64,000 nt of DNA from Oscillospiraceae bacterium (GCA_031280825.1 JAITGE010000006.1:35542-99541); one strand, 5' to 3'. Shown: positions 1-8,124, counted from the stretch's first letter. Made by a program: numbers and translations. Notes: generated by a model from the letters alone, not told the origin.

Positions 1-135
1 GTCGCGGGGCGCCGGGAGCACACGCAGAAGGAGGTCGCGGAGCTGCTGGGGATTTCGCAAAGCTATATTTCGCGGTTAGAAAAAAAGATCATCGGTCAGC
101 TGAAGCGCGAAATGGAAATCGGCGCGGGACGATAA
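1..135 (+). CDS. Sporulation sigma factor, C-terminal fragment (SigE-like)
   Basis: Only the last 44 codons are in the window; the gene begins upstream of it. The visible part is sigma-70 region 4.2: a helix-turn-helix with the stretch [15 protein letters not shown], which contacts the promoter -35 element. This wording matches the end of the mother-cell sporulation factor SigE more closely than SigG or SigK, but one domain fragment cannot settle the paralogue. The spoIIE gene later in the window makes a sporulating host likely. The stop codon lies in the loop of its own terminator hairpin. Confidence 0.8.
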   Translation, partial: VAGRREHTQKEVAELLGISQSYISRLEKKIIGQLKREMEIGAGR

Positions 136-150
136 TCCCGCGCCTTTTTT
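121..150 (+). terminator. Rho-independent terminator of the sigma factor gene
   Basis: A perfect 9-bp stem, GGCGCGGGA (121-129) with TCCCGCGCC (136-144), is followed by six T. The six-base loop contains the TAA stop of the sigma factor gene, so the last codons form the left arm. Confidence 0.9.
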
Positions 151-179
151 GTAAACGTAAAGCCCCGCCGCACGCACGG

Positions 180-728
180 CTACAGCTGCGCCGCGATCCA
201 CTTGTGGGCAGTTTCAAAAACGGTCGCGCCCAGCTCGCGCAAATCCGGGTTGTCCTCCTGCCCGCAAACCTGCGCAAAAACCGCGCCGACGCGCGCACGC
301 GCGCTATCCTGCTTTTCCGCACCGCCGCGCAGCGCCAGCATATATTGCGTAAAAATACGCCCGTCCGAAACGGTATCCCAGAACGCCTTTTCGCGGTTGA
401 TGAGCGTGTTGTTCATCGTGGTGAGCGCCGCCTCCGCCAAAAGCTCCGGCGTGAGCAGCTCACGCAGCGCCGTTTGCGCCGAAAATAGCATCAGCACATG
501 CAAATGCTGCTCCCATTCCGGGCACGGCGTAAAACCAAAGCTCTGCGCCAGGGCGACCAGCTCCGGGCTGCGCGCCGAAAAAGTTGCCAAATCGCGCCCC
601 AGCTGCTTCGCCTTCCCCAGTTGTCCGCTCTGCCGCTGCGCTTCGGTTTCCTGCGCCAAAGCATCCAAATCCGCGGCGGCTGCTCCGGTGACGCCGGTAA
701 AAATCCGGATATCCTCGTCCCGCTCCAT
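180..728 (-). CDS. Hypothetical helical protein, 182 aa
   Basis: I do not recognise this family. The protein looks cytosolic and largely alpha-helical, with no signal peptide or membrane segment. The ATG at 728 is preceded by a strong purine-rich ribosome site (GGGGGGAAGG). It lies 45 bp downstream of the PHP phosphoesterase gene on the same strand and is probably co-transcribed from the promoter at about 1698. Codon use resembles its neighbours and the frame is intact over 182 codons, so I take it as a real gene of unknown function. Confidence 0.7.
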   Translation of the reverse strand: MERDEDIRIFTGVTGAAAADLDALAQETEAQRQSGQLGKAKQLGRDLATFSARSPELVALAQSFGFTPCPEWEQHLHVLMLFSAQTALRELLTPELLAEAALTTMNNTLINREKAFWDTVSDGRIFTQYMLALRGGAEKQDSARARVGAVFAQVCGQEDNPDLRELGATVFETAHKWIAAQL

Positions 729-773
729 TGCCTTCCCCCCTCTGAAGCCTGCGCCGCAAAGCCCCGCGCAAGC

Positions 774-1643
774 CTAAACAGCCGCTACCTGCCGCCGCGT
801 ACGGCGCATACGCGTTTTATAGCTCAGCAGGGAGCTAACCTGCGCATCGTTCACCTGCTCACAGCCGATGGTAACACAGCCGTTGCCATACATCCCGCGG
901 AAGTCGCTGCCGCCGGTAACCAATATGTTCTCCGCCTTCGCCAGCGCCAGGAGCTGCTTCTGCGCCTCACGCGTGTTGGCGCGGTGGTAGACCTCAATGC
1001 CATCCAAGCCCAAGGGCAGCAAGCCCTCCAGCAGCTCGCTCACGCCGTTTTCGCCGGGATGCGCCAAAACCGCAATGCCGCCGGCCTGGCGCACGGCGTC
1101 TATGACCTCCGCCGGGGAGGGGAATTTGGGCTGCACCAGGATATTTTCATCGCTTTCGGGGGAAAACAACGCTTCATAAACCGCACCGTAGATGCGGTCG
1201 GTCATCCCGCTCTCCAGCAGCGCGCGAAGCATGTGCTGCGGATAAACGCAGGTCGCCCCCTTCGCGCATTCCTGCACCAACTCGGCGCTGATGGGGAAGC
1301 GCTGCAAAAGCTTCAGCAGCATGTATTGGCTGGCGCGCTTACGCGCCTGAATATTGTCGTGGCACAGCCCCTCCAGGCGATCGGGGCTTTCGGGCAGATA
1401 GCAAAGGATGTGCACTTCCTTCCCCGTGGCGGCGTCGGTGGAGGAAAGCTCCACCCCGGGGATGACCTGCACCCCGAAGCGATCTCCCATAACGCGGGCG
1501 CGCTCCGTGCCGCCCAGGCAATCCTGGTCTGTGACGGCAATCGTCGCCATGCCCTGCTTTTTTGCCAGCGTAATAATATCGCCAATCCCCATGGAGCCGT
1601 CCGATAATCGCGTATGACAATGTAAATCCCCCGCCAAAGCCAT
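774..1643 (-). CDS. PHP-domain phosphoesterase (RNase AM / nucleoside bisphosphate phosphatase type)
   Basis: A polymerase-and-histidinol-phosphatase (PHP) fold metal-dependent phosphoesterase of 289 aa, the usual length for the TrpH/YciV family. Metal ligands are visible in order: HCH near residues 8-10, TDQD near 38-41, the GVELSS glutamate near 65, HPGE near 195 and GGSDF near 245-249. Known family members hydrolyse 3',5'-nucleoside bisphosphates or trim short 5' RNA ends; which applies here cannot be read from sequence. The ATG at 1643 has an AAGGGGGAA ribosome site and a sigma-A promoter just upstream. It is the first gene of a two-gene minus-strand unit with the hypothetical protein downstream. 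Confidence 0.88.
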   Translation of the reverse strand: MALAGDLHCHTRLSDGSMGIGDIITLAKKQGMATIAVTDQDCLGGTERARVMGDRFGVQVIPGVELSSTDAATGKEVHILCYLPESPDRLEGLCHDNIQARKRASQYMLLKLLQRFPISAELVQECAKGATCVYPQHMLRALLESGMTDRIYGAVYEALFSPESDENILVQPKFPSPAEVIDAVRQAGGIAVLAHPGENGVSELLEGLLPLGLDGIEVYHRANTREAQKQLLALAKAENILVTGGSDFRGMYGNGCVTIGCEQVNDAQVSSLLSYKTRMRRTRRQVAAV

Positions 1644-1669
1644 TTCCCCCTTACAATTACTCCCATCTT

Positions 1670-1698
1670 ATTATAAAGCATTGCAAGAAAAATTGCAA
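1670..1698 (-). promoter_or_regulatory. Sigma-A promoter for the PHP phosphoesterase gene
   Basis: On the minus strand, -35 TTGCAA (1693-1698), a 17-bp spacer and -10 TATAAT (1670-1675), about 27 bp before the start codon at 1643. Confidence 0.75.
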
Positions 1699-1763
1699 GC
1701 GCAAATTTTAGCAAAATGCGCCAAATATATCCGGTTGGGGCGGCAGCCTGCTTTCCATCCTGC

Positions 1764-3836
1764 TTACCCCAGCAGCTCGCCTTCCGCCTGCTCCTTTACC
1801 ATGGAACCCATAGAACCAAAATAATATTCGTATATGTCACGGACAATGGGCATCGTCGGCTCCGAATTGTTGCAGCCCTCACCCACGGCGATCACGGCAA
1901 TTTCCGGCTTATCATAGGGCGCGAAGGTGATGAAGATACCGTTGTTGATCCGCGTTGGCACTCCGTTCACGCTGCGCACCACCTGGCTCGTGCCTGTCTT
2001 CGCGGCGACCTCCACGGGCAGCCCGCCCAAATAACGCTCCGCCGATCCGCCGGAATACGTGCCGGCGCGGAGCATGGCCGAACGCACCAGCGCGTAATGC
2101 TCTTTGGCGACGCCCGTCGTTCCAAGCACCTCCGGCTGGTTCACAAGCAGCGGCTCCATCGTCGTGCTGTTGCGCACGCTTTGGATGAAATGCGCCCGGT
2201 AACGCGTGCCGCCGTTGGCAATCGTCGCGGCATACACCGCGATTTGCATGGGCGTGAACAGGTTGTTTTGCCCGATGCCCGTTTGGATGTTATAGCCGGC
2301 AAACCACTGCTGCCCCAAAAGCGCGCGGCGTTCAGGGGAATCCATCACCCCGGTTTCTTCCGGCAGCTCCGTTCCGGTTTTTTGCCCCAGCCCCATCGAA
2401 AGCCGGTAGGCGTTGAGCTTTTCATAGGTCAGAATCCGCCCCATCTCATAGAAGAAGGAATTGCAGCTATCCACCAGCGCTTTATAGACATTCAACGGTC
2501 TTCCGCCGTGGTAGCGCACCTGGTCGCACTTAAAGGTCGTATCTAGAAAATGATATTTCCCCGTGCAGTTGTAGGTGTAATTTTCGGTGATGATCCCCTC
2601 CTGCAGCGCCGCCAAAGCGCCGGAGGGCTTAATGGTTGATCCAGGCTCATATGTTCCGCGCAGGACCCGGTCCCACAGCGGCGCGGCGGGATCCTTCGCA
2701 AGCGCGGCGACATTCTCGGCATATGCGGTCACGTCATAATCCGGGTAGCTTACGGCGGCAAGCACCGCGAAGCTGTTCACGTCCAACACGACGACCGCCC
2801 CGCCAATGGGGACGTCCGCCCGTTTGCTTTCAAATTGCGTCATGTATTTTGGAAAGGCGTCCTGCACCATACGCTGCAAGCCGCTGTCGATGGTCAAAAC
2901 GACTGTGTTGCCCTGCACGGCCTCCTGCACGCGCACCGTTTCGGCATTCCCGTTGGAATCCACCATCACCTGGTTCAGACCCTCGTGCCCGCGCAGCCAG
3001 CCCTCCGCCGCGCGCTCTATGCCGGAAGCGCCGTAGACATCGTTGAGCTTATAGCCTTCCTCCTTGTGCGCTGCGTAATCGCTTTCGCTGATTGCGCCCA
3101 CGCGCCCCAGGATATGCGGGGCAAGCGTCCCATCCAAATAGGAGCGGATGGGCACGACCTTGCTGTTCACGCCGGCATACAGCGTGCTGTTTTCCTTAAT
3201 GACCGAAACCAGCGCGCCGGGCACGTCTTCGGCAAAGGTATACGGTGTGCTGGTGGTGTAGCCGACGCGCCACATGCCATATTGCACCGAAGCCAGCTTG
3301 CGCGCTGTAACGGCGTCATAGTCTTTCAGGTCATAGCGTTCCGCCAGCGCGTCCAGGCAATTCTGCGCCGTGGCGTAGGTGTTGAGGTTGAGCTTGCCGG
3401 GGCTTTTCAGCTCCGCGATTTCCGTTTCCATTTCCGGCAGAAATTCCGCCTGCCCCGCCGCGTTCCACTGAATCGGCAAGGGATCCAGCCAATCCGCACC
3501 GTGCTTTTCAAACAGGGCAAGCAGCGAAACCAGCAGCGCGTTGCGCCTCGCCTGCCCCGCGGCGGAGCTGCGATCCGGAAAATACGGATGCTCAAAAATC
3601 AGCGACACGCTCGCCTTGTTTTCCACCAGAGGGATCCCGCTGCGATCCAAGAGTATCCCGCGCGCAGCAGGAACAGCGACGCTGGAGCTGGTGATCGCGC
3701 GAATCTCGCTGATCCGCGGACCATCCACCAGCTGCACCTTGGCAAGCGTCGCCACAAAGCCGGAAAGTACCGCCAGCAGCAGCCCCAGTAGCCATCCGCC
3801 GCGCCGGTTCAGTTTTTTCAGCGTTACAGTCTTCAT
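1764..3836 (-). CDS. Class B penicillin-binding protein (peptidoglycan DD-transpeptidase)
   Basis: A 690-aa membrane-anchored transpeptidase that crosslinks peptidoglycan outside the cell. An N-terminal membrane helix (about residues 14-34) is followed by a dimerisation/pedestal domain and then the penicillin-binding domain. All three active-site motifs are present: the serine motif in EPGSTIKP, SCN in VDSCNSFF, and KTGT in AAKTGTSQV. No C-terminal PASTA domain is evident. Whether it serves division (FtsI/SpoVD-like) or elongation (MrdA-like) is not clear; no rod-shape or dcw genes are beside it. Its ATG overlaps the dnaN stop as ATGA, so it is translationally coupled to the sliding-clamp gene, which is an uncommon partner. 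Confidence 0.88.
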   Translation of the reverse strand: MKTVTLKKLNRRGGWLLGLLLAVLSGFVATLAKVQLVDGPRISEIRAITSSSVAVPAARGILLDRSGIPLVENKASVSLIFEHPYFPDRSSAAGQARRNALLVSLLALFEKHGADWLDPLPIQWNAAGQAEFLPEMETEIAELKSPGKLNLNTYATAQNCLDALAERYDLKDYDAVTARKLASVQYGMWRVGYTTSTPYTFAEDVPGALVSVIKENSTLYAGVNSKVVPIRSYLDGTLAPHILGRVGAISESDYAAHKEEGYKLNDVYGASGIERAAEGWLRGHEGLNQVMVDSNGNAETVRVQEAVQGNTVVLTIDSGLQRMVQDAFPKYMTQFESKRADVPIGGAVVVLDVNSFAVLAAVSYPDYDVTAYAENVAALAKDPAAPLWDRVLRGTYEPGSTIKPSGALAALQEGIITENYTYNCTGKYHFLDTTFKCDQVRYHGGRPLNVYKALVDSCNSFFYEMGRILTYEKLNAYRLSMGLGQKTGTELPEETGVMDSPERRALLGQQWFAGYNIQTGIGQNNLFTPMQIAVYAATIANGGTRYRAHFIQSVRNSTTMEPLLVNQPEVLGTTGVAKEHYALVRSAMLRAGTYSGGSAERYLGGLPVEVAAKTGTSQVVRSVNGVPTRINNGIFITFAPYDKPEIAVIAVGEGCNNSEPTMPIVRDIYEYYFGSMGSMVKEQAEGELLG

Positions 3837-4945
3837 TCTGCTTTTAGTCGAACCGGCAGCACCATAAAGAGGAAGCTATCCCCCTCCGGGGGCAAAATAA
3901 GCGCCGGCGCGACGGGCCCGGCAAAGCGCAGGCGCACCTCGTCGGTGTCGCAGGCGCGCAGGGCATCCAGCAAAAAGCGGTTGTTAAAGCCAACCTCAAA
4001 CGGCTCGCCGCTGATATCCGCCCCCACGGAATCCCGCGCCGTCCCCACCCCGGTGACGCAGGTTAGCTCCAGCCGTCCCAGATCCGTTTGCAGCTCGCAG
4101 CGAATCGGGCTTTTGATTTTTTCTGTGATAATGAGGGATATGCGCTCAATCGCGCTGATCAGCGCGCGGGTATCCATCGCCGCCTCCGCCGTGTGCTCGG
4201 CGGGGATCGCCATTTCGTAGTTCATGAATTCGCCGTCAAGCAAACGCGAAACCACATGGTATCCGCCCAAATCAAACACGATGTGCCGCTTGCCAACGGC
4301 AATGGAAACCTCGCCCTCCTCCGCCGCCAGCTTCACCAGCTCGTTGAGCGTTTTCGGCGGCACGACAAAGCTCAGTTCCTCGCCTTCATAGGCAATCGGC
4401 TCGCGGCGCAGCGCCAGGCGGAAGCCGTCAATGGCCGCCAGACGAAGCTCACCCGAGCGAAGCTCAAACTTCACGCCCGTGTGCACCGGCTTGGTATCCG
4501 GGTTGATTGCCACGGCAAAAATGGTCTGCCGGATCATTTCTTTTAAGATGCCCTGCGGCAAAACCAGCGGGGAACCGCCGGTAATGGATGGCAGCTCCGG
4601 GTATTCCTCCGGGCTTTGCCCGTTAATACGGTAGCTGCTCTCGCCGCTGGTGATGCCGGCAAGGCAGCGTGCGTCTGATTCCAGCGAAACGGTGTCGCCC
4701 GGCACGCGGCGCAAAATTTCGCAGAGAACGCGGGCGTTTAGGACCAAAGCGCCTTCCTCCTGCACCTCCGCCTCCATGCTGGTTTGGATGCCGACCTCAA
4801 GGTCATAGCCGGTGAGCCAGAGACGCCCTTCTCCGGCGCGGATTAAAATGCCCTCCAGCGCGGGGATCGTCGTTTTGCCGGAAATTGCCCGCTGCACATT
4901 CTGGCAGCAAGCAGAAAGAAGCTCCGCAGCGCAAACGAATTTCAT
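3833..4945 (-). CDS. dnaN: DNA polymerase III beta subunit (sliding clamp)
   Basis: This is the ring-shaped processivity factor that tethers the replicative polymerase to DNA. At 370 aa it matches the family's length, with three repeated clamp domains and the typical C-terminus ending in a V-L-P-V-R-L pattern (LFMVLPVRLKAE). The ATG at 4945 has an AAAGGTGG ribosome site at 8-bp spacing. It does not sit next to dnaA or recF in this window; upstream lies the candidate replication origin, and downstream the stop overlaps the start of a penicillin-binding protein gene by four bases. Confidence 0.95.
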   Translation of the reverse strand: MKFVCAAELLSACCQNVQRAISGKTTIPALEGILIRAGEGRLWLTGYDLEVGIQTSMEAEVQEEGALVLNARVLCEILRRVPGDTVSLESDARCLAGITSGESSYRINGQSPEEYPELPSITGGSPLVLPQGILKEMIRQTIFAVAINPDTKPVHTGVKFELRSGELRLAAIDGFRLALRREPIAYEGEELSFVVPPKTLNELVKLAAEEGEVSIAVGKRHIVFDLGGYHVVSRLLDGEFMNYEMAIPAEHTAEAAMDTRALISAIERISLIITEKIKSPIRCELQTDLGRLELTCVTGVGTARDSVGADISGEPFEVGFNNRFLLDALRACDTDEVRLRFAGPVAPALILPPEGDSFLFMVLPVRLKAE

Positions 4946-4959
4946 GAATAAACCACCTT

Positions 4960-5340
4960 TCCGGAATGAATGTATGTTATCTATCTATATTTAGTAGTAG
5001 TAGTAGGGGCGGTGAAAAAGCGGGAAAACGCGCGGAGCGCTTAAGCAGCACGGAAAACGGGGGTTGAGGACAACGGAAAACCTGTGAACAACATTTTGTT
5101 TTCAACAGGGGGGAGAACGGTGCGGTGGAACGTGTTGAAAGGGCGGCGGTTGATAAGGAAAAAAGACGGTTGAAAAGCGGAAAAAGAGGGGACGGTGAAA
5201 AAGGCTGTGAAAAGAGGCGGAAGACGCGGTGGAGGAAGGGACGCGTTCTTTTCTGAAGAAAAGAACCAAAAGACTTTCGCCGCTGCGCGCTTGTGGAAAA
5301 CCTCTTTGTTGAAAATAATGTGTGCTTTGGGGCGGTAAAG
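4960..5340. other. Candidate chromosomal replication origin (oriC) with DnaA-trio
   Basis: This roughly 380-bp gap between dnaN and recR has no convincing gene. Read in the dnaN direction it shows the basal unwinding layout known from Bacillus subtilis: DnaA-box-like nonamers, a GC cluster, five tandem trinucleotides (TAG x5 on the plus strand, 4992-5006), then an AT-rich stretch (about 4965-4991) before dnaN. Box-like nonamers (TGTGGATAA variants, plus strand) are at 5011-5019, 5083-5091, 5133-5141, 5148-5156, 5168-5176, 5194-5202, 5206-5214, 5292-5300 (TGTGGAAAA, fits TGTGNAWAA exactly) and 5307-5315. Most are degenerate. The three parS sites 7-8 kb away support an origin-proximal position. 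dnaA itself is not here. Confidence 0.72.
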
Positions 5341-5341
5341 G

Positions 5342-5953
5342 TTACATAGAACGGCGCCCTTCAAGTGCTCTGGCAAGGGTGACCTCGTCGGCATATTCCA
5401 AATCGGCGCCGACAGGCACGCCGTAGGCTAAGCGGCTCACGCGCACGCCCAGGGGAAGGAGCAGGCGGGAAAGGTAGATTGCCGTGGCTTCGCCTTCCAC
5501 GGTTGGGTTTGTCGCCATGATGATCTCTTGGAGCGCTCCGCCCTCGAGGCGGGCGAGCAGCTCCTTTACGGTCAAATCCTCCGGCCCGATGCCGTTCAGC
5601 GGGGAAATCACGCCGTGCAGGACGTGGTACAGCCCGTGGAATTCATGCGTACGTTCAATTGCGGCGACGTCGCGCGGGTCTTCAACGACGCAAAGGGTTG
5701 CGGGATCCCGCTTTGCGCTGCGGCAAATGGCGCAGATATCAGAATCTGTCCAATCGCAGCAAAGCGCGCAGCGGCGAATGGTTTCGCGCGCGGAAAGAAT
5801 CGCTTCGGCAAAAGCCTTTGCCTTGCCTTCTTCCATTGTGATCACGGCGTGCGCCAGCCGCTGGGCGCTTTTCCGCCCGACACCGGGCAGCGCCCCGAAT
5901 TGCTCCGCCAAGCGCGCCAGAGGCGCAATCTGCTGTTCCAAAAATGACGACAC
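5342..5953 (-). CDS. recR: Recombination mediator protein RecR
   Basis: RecR loads RecA at gaps together with RecO and RecF. The 203-aa protein matches the family length and shows the helix-hairpin-helix LPGVGRKSAQRLA (about residues 22-34), a four-cysteine zinc finger (CALC...CAIC, about 62-78), and a Toprim domain beginning VVEDPRD with the Walker-like EATAIYL region. The start appears to be GTG at 5953; a GGAG lies only one base upstream, so the site is weak and translation may be coupled to ybaB 27 bp upstream. It belongs to the conserved dnaX-ybaB-recR block. Confidence 0.94.
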   Translation of the reverse strand: MSSFLEQQIAPLARLAEQFGALPGVGRKSAQRLAHAVITMEEGKAKAFAEAILSARETIRRCALCCDWTDSDICAICRSAKRDPATLCVVEDPRDVAAIERTHEFHGLYHVLHGVISPLNGIGPEDLTVKELLARLEGGALQEIIMATNPTVEGEATAIYLSRLLLPLGVRVSRLAYGVPVGADLEYADEVTLARALEGRRSM

Positions 5954-5980
5954 TCCATTATTCAGTGTTACGCATAGCTT

Positions 5981-6319
5981 TTACAGCATCCCGGGCACGG
6001 AAAGCCCGCCCTGGGCGCGCTGTATGCCCTCTTCCATGGCGGCGTCCGCTTTGGAGAGCGCTTCGTTGAGCGCGGCCATGAGGAGATCCTCGAGCATTTC
6101 TGTGTCATCCGGGTCAACGACCTCGGGTTTAATTTTGATGCTGCGCACCTCGTGCTTGCCGTTCACCTCGGCGGTCACCGCGCCGCCGCCCACGCTTGCG
6201 CAAAAAGCGGTATTCTCTACCTCCTCCTGCGTGCGCGCGACTTCCTCCTGCATTTTTTGCAGGCGCTGCAGCATCGCGGCTTGCCCGCCCCTGTATTCCT
6301 CCGGCAACCGTGCTTTCAT
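5981..6319 (-). CDS. YbaB/EbfC family nucleoid-associated protein
   Basis: A small (112 aa) DNA-binding protein of the YbaB/EbfC family, usually encoded between dnaX and recR, as here. The N-terminal helix is rich in K, Q and E (MLQRLQKMQEEVARTQEEVE), followed by the sheet with GGGAVTAEVNGKHEVRSIKI and a C-terminal helix. Family members form tweezer-shaped dimers that bind DNA; their exact role is uncertain. The ATG at 6319 has a GGGAG ribosome site. It lies between dnaX and recR, 41 and 27 bp away. Confidence 0.92.
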   Translation of the reverse strand: MKARLPEEYRGGQAAMLQRLQKMQEEVARTQEEVENTAFCASVGGGAVTAEVNGKHEVRSIKIKPEVVDPDDTEMLEDLLMAALNEALSKADAAMEEGIQRAQGGLSVPGML

Positions 6320-6360
6320 ATGAATTCTCCCATTCTGTTTATAGGGCGTGTCAACATACC

Positions 6361-7848
6361 CTAGTTTCCAAGCTCCGCGGCTTTTTCCGCAAGCTGCGCA
6401 AGGGGATCCTTGGGCGGCGCTTCATTTTCCGGGCGGAAAATCCCGAGCCGGAGACTTTGCCCGGTGGCGTTTGCGATGGCGTCCTTCAGGCTGTTCGCCT
6501 GCGCGCTTTGCTTGATGAACATAGGGAAGGCGGGGTTCTCACTTTTGATGAGCACAAAGCCGTCCCTTGTGACGGCGCTTGAGCCGGCTAGAATTCCGGC
6601 CAGCGGCGGATTGGCGGTCTGCAGCGCCGTGAGCACGCTCTCCCATTGCGGGAAGGCGTGGAGGACGCCGCCGGTCGTCTGCGCGGGGGGCTTTGGCGCG
6701 GAAGGCTTTGCGTCCTCCTTCGGCGGGGCTTGCGGCTTTGCTTCCCGCGCGCCGTCTTTTATCTCCGCTGCCGCGCACAGGCGGATCAGCGCGATTTCCA
6801 TTTCCATGCGCTTATCGCTGCTGCGGCGCAGGCTGCCCGCCGCGGCTTCAAGCCGTTCCATAAAGCCCAGCAGCTGCGCGGCGCTGCTTTTGCCGGCTTG
6901 GGTTTTGTAGAGGGTAAAATCCTCCTCGGTGCAAACGACAAGCTCACGCGGACTCTTCACCACCAGCAGCACCAAAAGGTTCCGCAGGTGAAACAGCAGA
7001 TCCTCACACAGGCGTTCCATGTCACAGGCATCCTGGTAGAGTGTTTGAACGAGCGCCAGGGCGGCGGGGATATCGCCGGAAAGGCAGGCGTCTGTCAGCG
7101 CGAACAGGTAGTGCCTGTCTGCCATCCCGATGCAGCGCGCCACGTGCGCGGCGGTGACGGTGTCGGTTTCCACGCGGCAGCGGTCGAGCAGCGAGAGGGC
7201 GTCGCGCATGGCGCCGTCGGCAATGCGGGCGAGCAGGAGCGCGGCCTCCGCCTCGAGGGTAAACTGCTCCTGTTCGGCAATAAAGCGGAGCCGCGCGGCA
7301 ATATCCTCCGCGCTGATGCGGTGAAAATCAAAGCGCTGGCAGCGGGATAACACCGTCGCAGGGAGCTTATGCACCTCCGTCGTCGCCAAAATAAAGATGA
7401 CGTATTCCGGTGGCTCTTCAAGCGTTTTGAGCAGGGCGTTGAACGCGCCCGCCGAAAGCATGTGCACCTCGTCAATAATATAAACGCGGAATTTGCCCTG
7501 GGCGGGCAAAAAGGAGGTTTCCTCGCGCAGGTCGCGGATGTTATCCACGCCATTGTTGCTGGCGGCGTCGATTTCGATCACATCCATCACTGCGCCGCTG
7601 TCGATGCCGCGGCAAAGGGCGCAGACGTTGCACGGCTCGCCATCCCGGGGTTCCCGGCAGTTGACCGCCTTTGCAAGCAAACGGGCGCAGGAGGTTTTGC
7701 CCGTTCCGCGCGGCCCGGTGAAAAGATAGGCATGACCCAAACGACCCGACGCCAGCGCGTGGCGCAGCGTAGTCGTCACGTGCGGCTGCCCGGAAATCTC
7801 GCCGAAGGTTCGTGACCGCCATTTGCGGTAGAGCACTTGGTAGGACAT
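6361..7848 (-). CDS. dnaX: DNA polymerase III subunit gamma/tau
   Basis: The clamp-loader ATPase that opens the DnaN ring. I place the start at ATG 7848 (MSYQVLYRKWRS), the conserved family beginning with an AGGTG ribosome site, giving 495 aa; an in-frame extension to 8034 would run into the SRP RNA and is rejected. Walker A GPRGTGKT is at about 45-52, a four-cysteine zinc module at about 64-79, Walker B IIDEVH at about 124-129, and the SRC sensor in VLSRCQRFDF. The C-terminus is proline/alanine-rich and then a tau-like domain. Gene order SRP RNA-dnaX-ybaB-recR is that of B. subtilis. Confidence 0.95.
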   Translation of the reverse strand: MSYQVLYRKWRSRTFGEISGQPHVTTTLRHALASGRLGHAYLFTGPRGTGKTSCARLLAKAVNCREPRDGEPCNVCALCRGIDSGAVMDVIEIDAASNNGVDNIRDLREETSFLPAQGKFRVYIIDEVHMLSAGAFNALLKTLEEPPEYVIFILATTEVHKLPATVLSRCQRFDFHRISAEDIAARLRFIAEQEQFTLEAEAALLLARIADGAMRDALSLLDRCRVETDTVTAAHVARCIGMADRHYLFALTDACLSGDIPAALALVQTLYQDACDMERLCEDLLFHLRNLLVLLVVKSPRELVVCTEEDFTLYKTQAGKSSAAQLLGFMERLEAAAGSLRRSSDKRMEMEIALIRLCAAAEIKDGAREAKPQAPPKEDAKPSAPKPPAQTTGGVLHAFPQWESVLTALQTANPPLAGILAGSSAVTRDGFVLIKSENPAFPMFIKQSAQANSLKDAIANATGQSLRLGIFRPENEAPPKDPLAQLAEKAAELGN

Positions 7849-7911
7849 AGAGCACCTGTTTAAAATAAATATAATTATGAAAATGCGGCATTTTTTGCGT
7901 CCGAAAAAAGT

Positions 7912-8047
7912 CTTTGCCCCGGTCATACGGCGCACGGGTGGGCTGCGGCGCGCGCGGCGGTTCGCTGAATGCTGCTCGGTTCCCCGCCTGACATGGTTCG
8001 CGATGCCGCGCCGCGCAGAACCCGCACGCCGCATGACCGGGGCAAAG
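7912..8047 (-). ncRNA. ffs: Signal recognition particle RNA (short, 4.5S-like form)
   Basis: On the minus strand the RNA has complementary ends: 15 bases at 8033-8047 pair with 7912-7926, and pairing continues inward. The apex carries the SRP domain IV signature: GTCAGG on the 5' side, a CGG-GGAA-CCG tetraloop hairpin, then GAGCAGC on the 3' side, the Ffh-binding asymmetric loop. Length is about 136 nt, so the Alu domain of the roughly 265-nt Bacillus RNA is absent. A T-run at 7904-7909 ends transcription. It sits just upstream of dnaX, as scr does in B. subtilis. Confidence 0.9.
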
Positions 8048-8069
8048 CCCGCTTCATACTGGTGTAATT

Positions 8070-8098
8070 ATTATAAACGATTGAGCCGAAAAATGCAA
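8070..8098 (-). promoter_or_regulatory. ffs: Strong sigma-A promoter of the SRP RNA
   Basis: Minus strand: -35 TTGCAT (8093-8098), 17-bp spacer, consensus -10 TATAAT (8070-8075). Transcription would begin near 8062, about 15 bases before the paired 5' end of the RNA. Confidence 0.85.
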
Positions 8099-8124
8099 GC
8101 GAAAATTTATGCGTTCAAAAACGC

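Noticed and set aside
498..1607. Long plus-strand frame opposite the PHP phosphoesterase
   Set aside because: An antisense shadow typical of GC-rich DNA; arginine/alanine-rich with no ribosome site, while the minus-strand gene has full catalytic motifs.
5041..5394. 117-codon minus-strand frame between dnaN and recR
   Set aside because: Its composition follows the purine-rich, box-rich DNA on the other strand; it has no ribosome site, overlaps the recR end, and resembles nothing. The origin interpretation explains the region better.
7849..8034. N-terminal extension of dnaX
   Set aside because: It would translate across the SRP RNA; the conserved start and ribosome site are at 7848.
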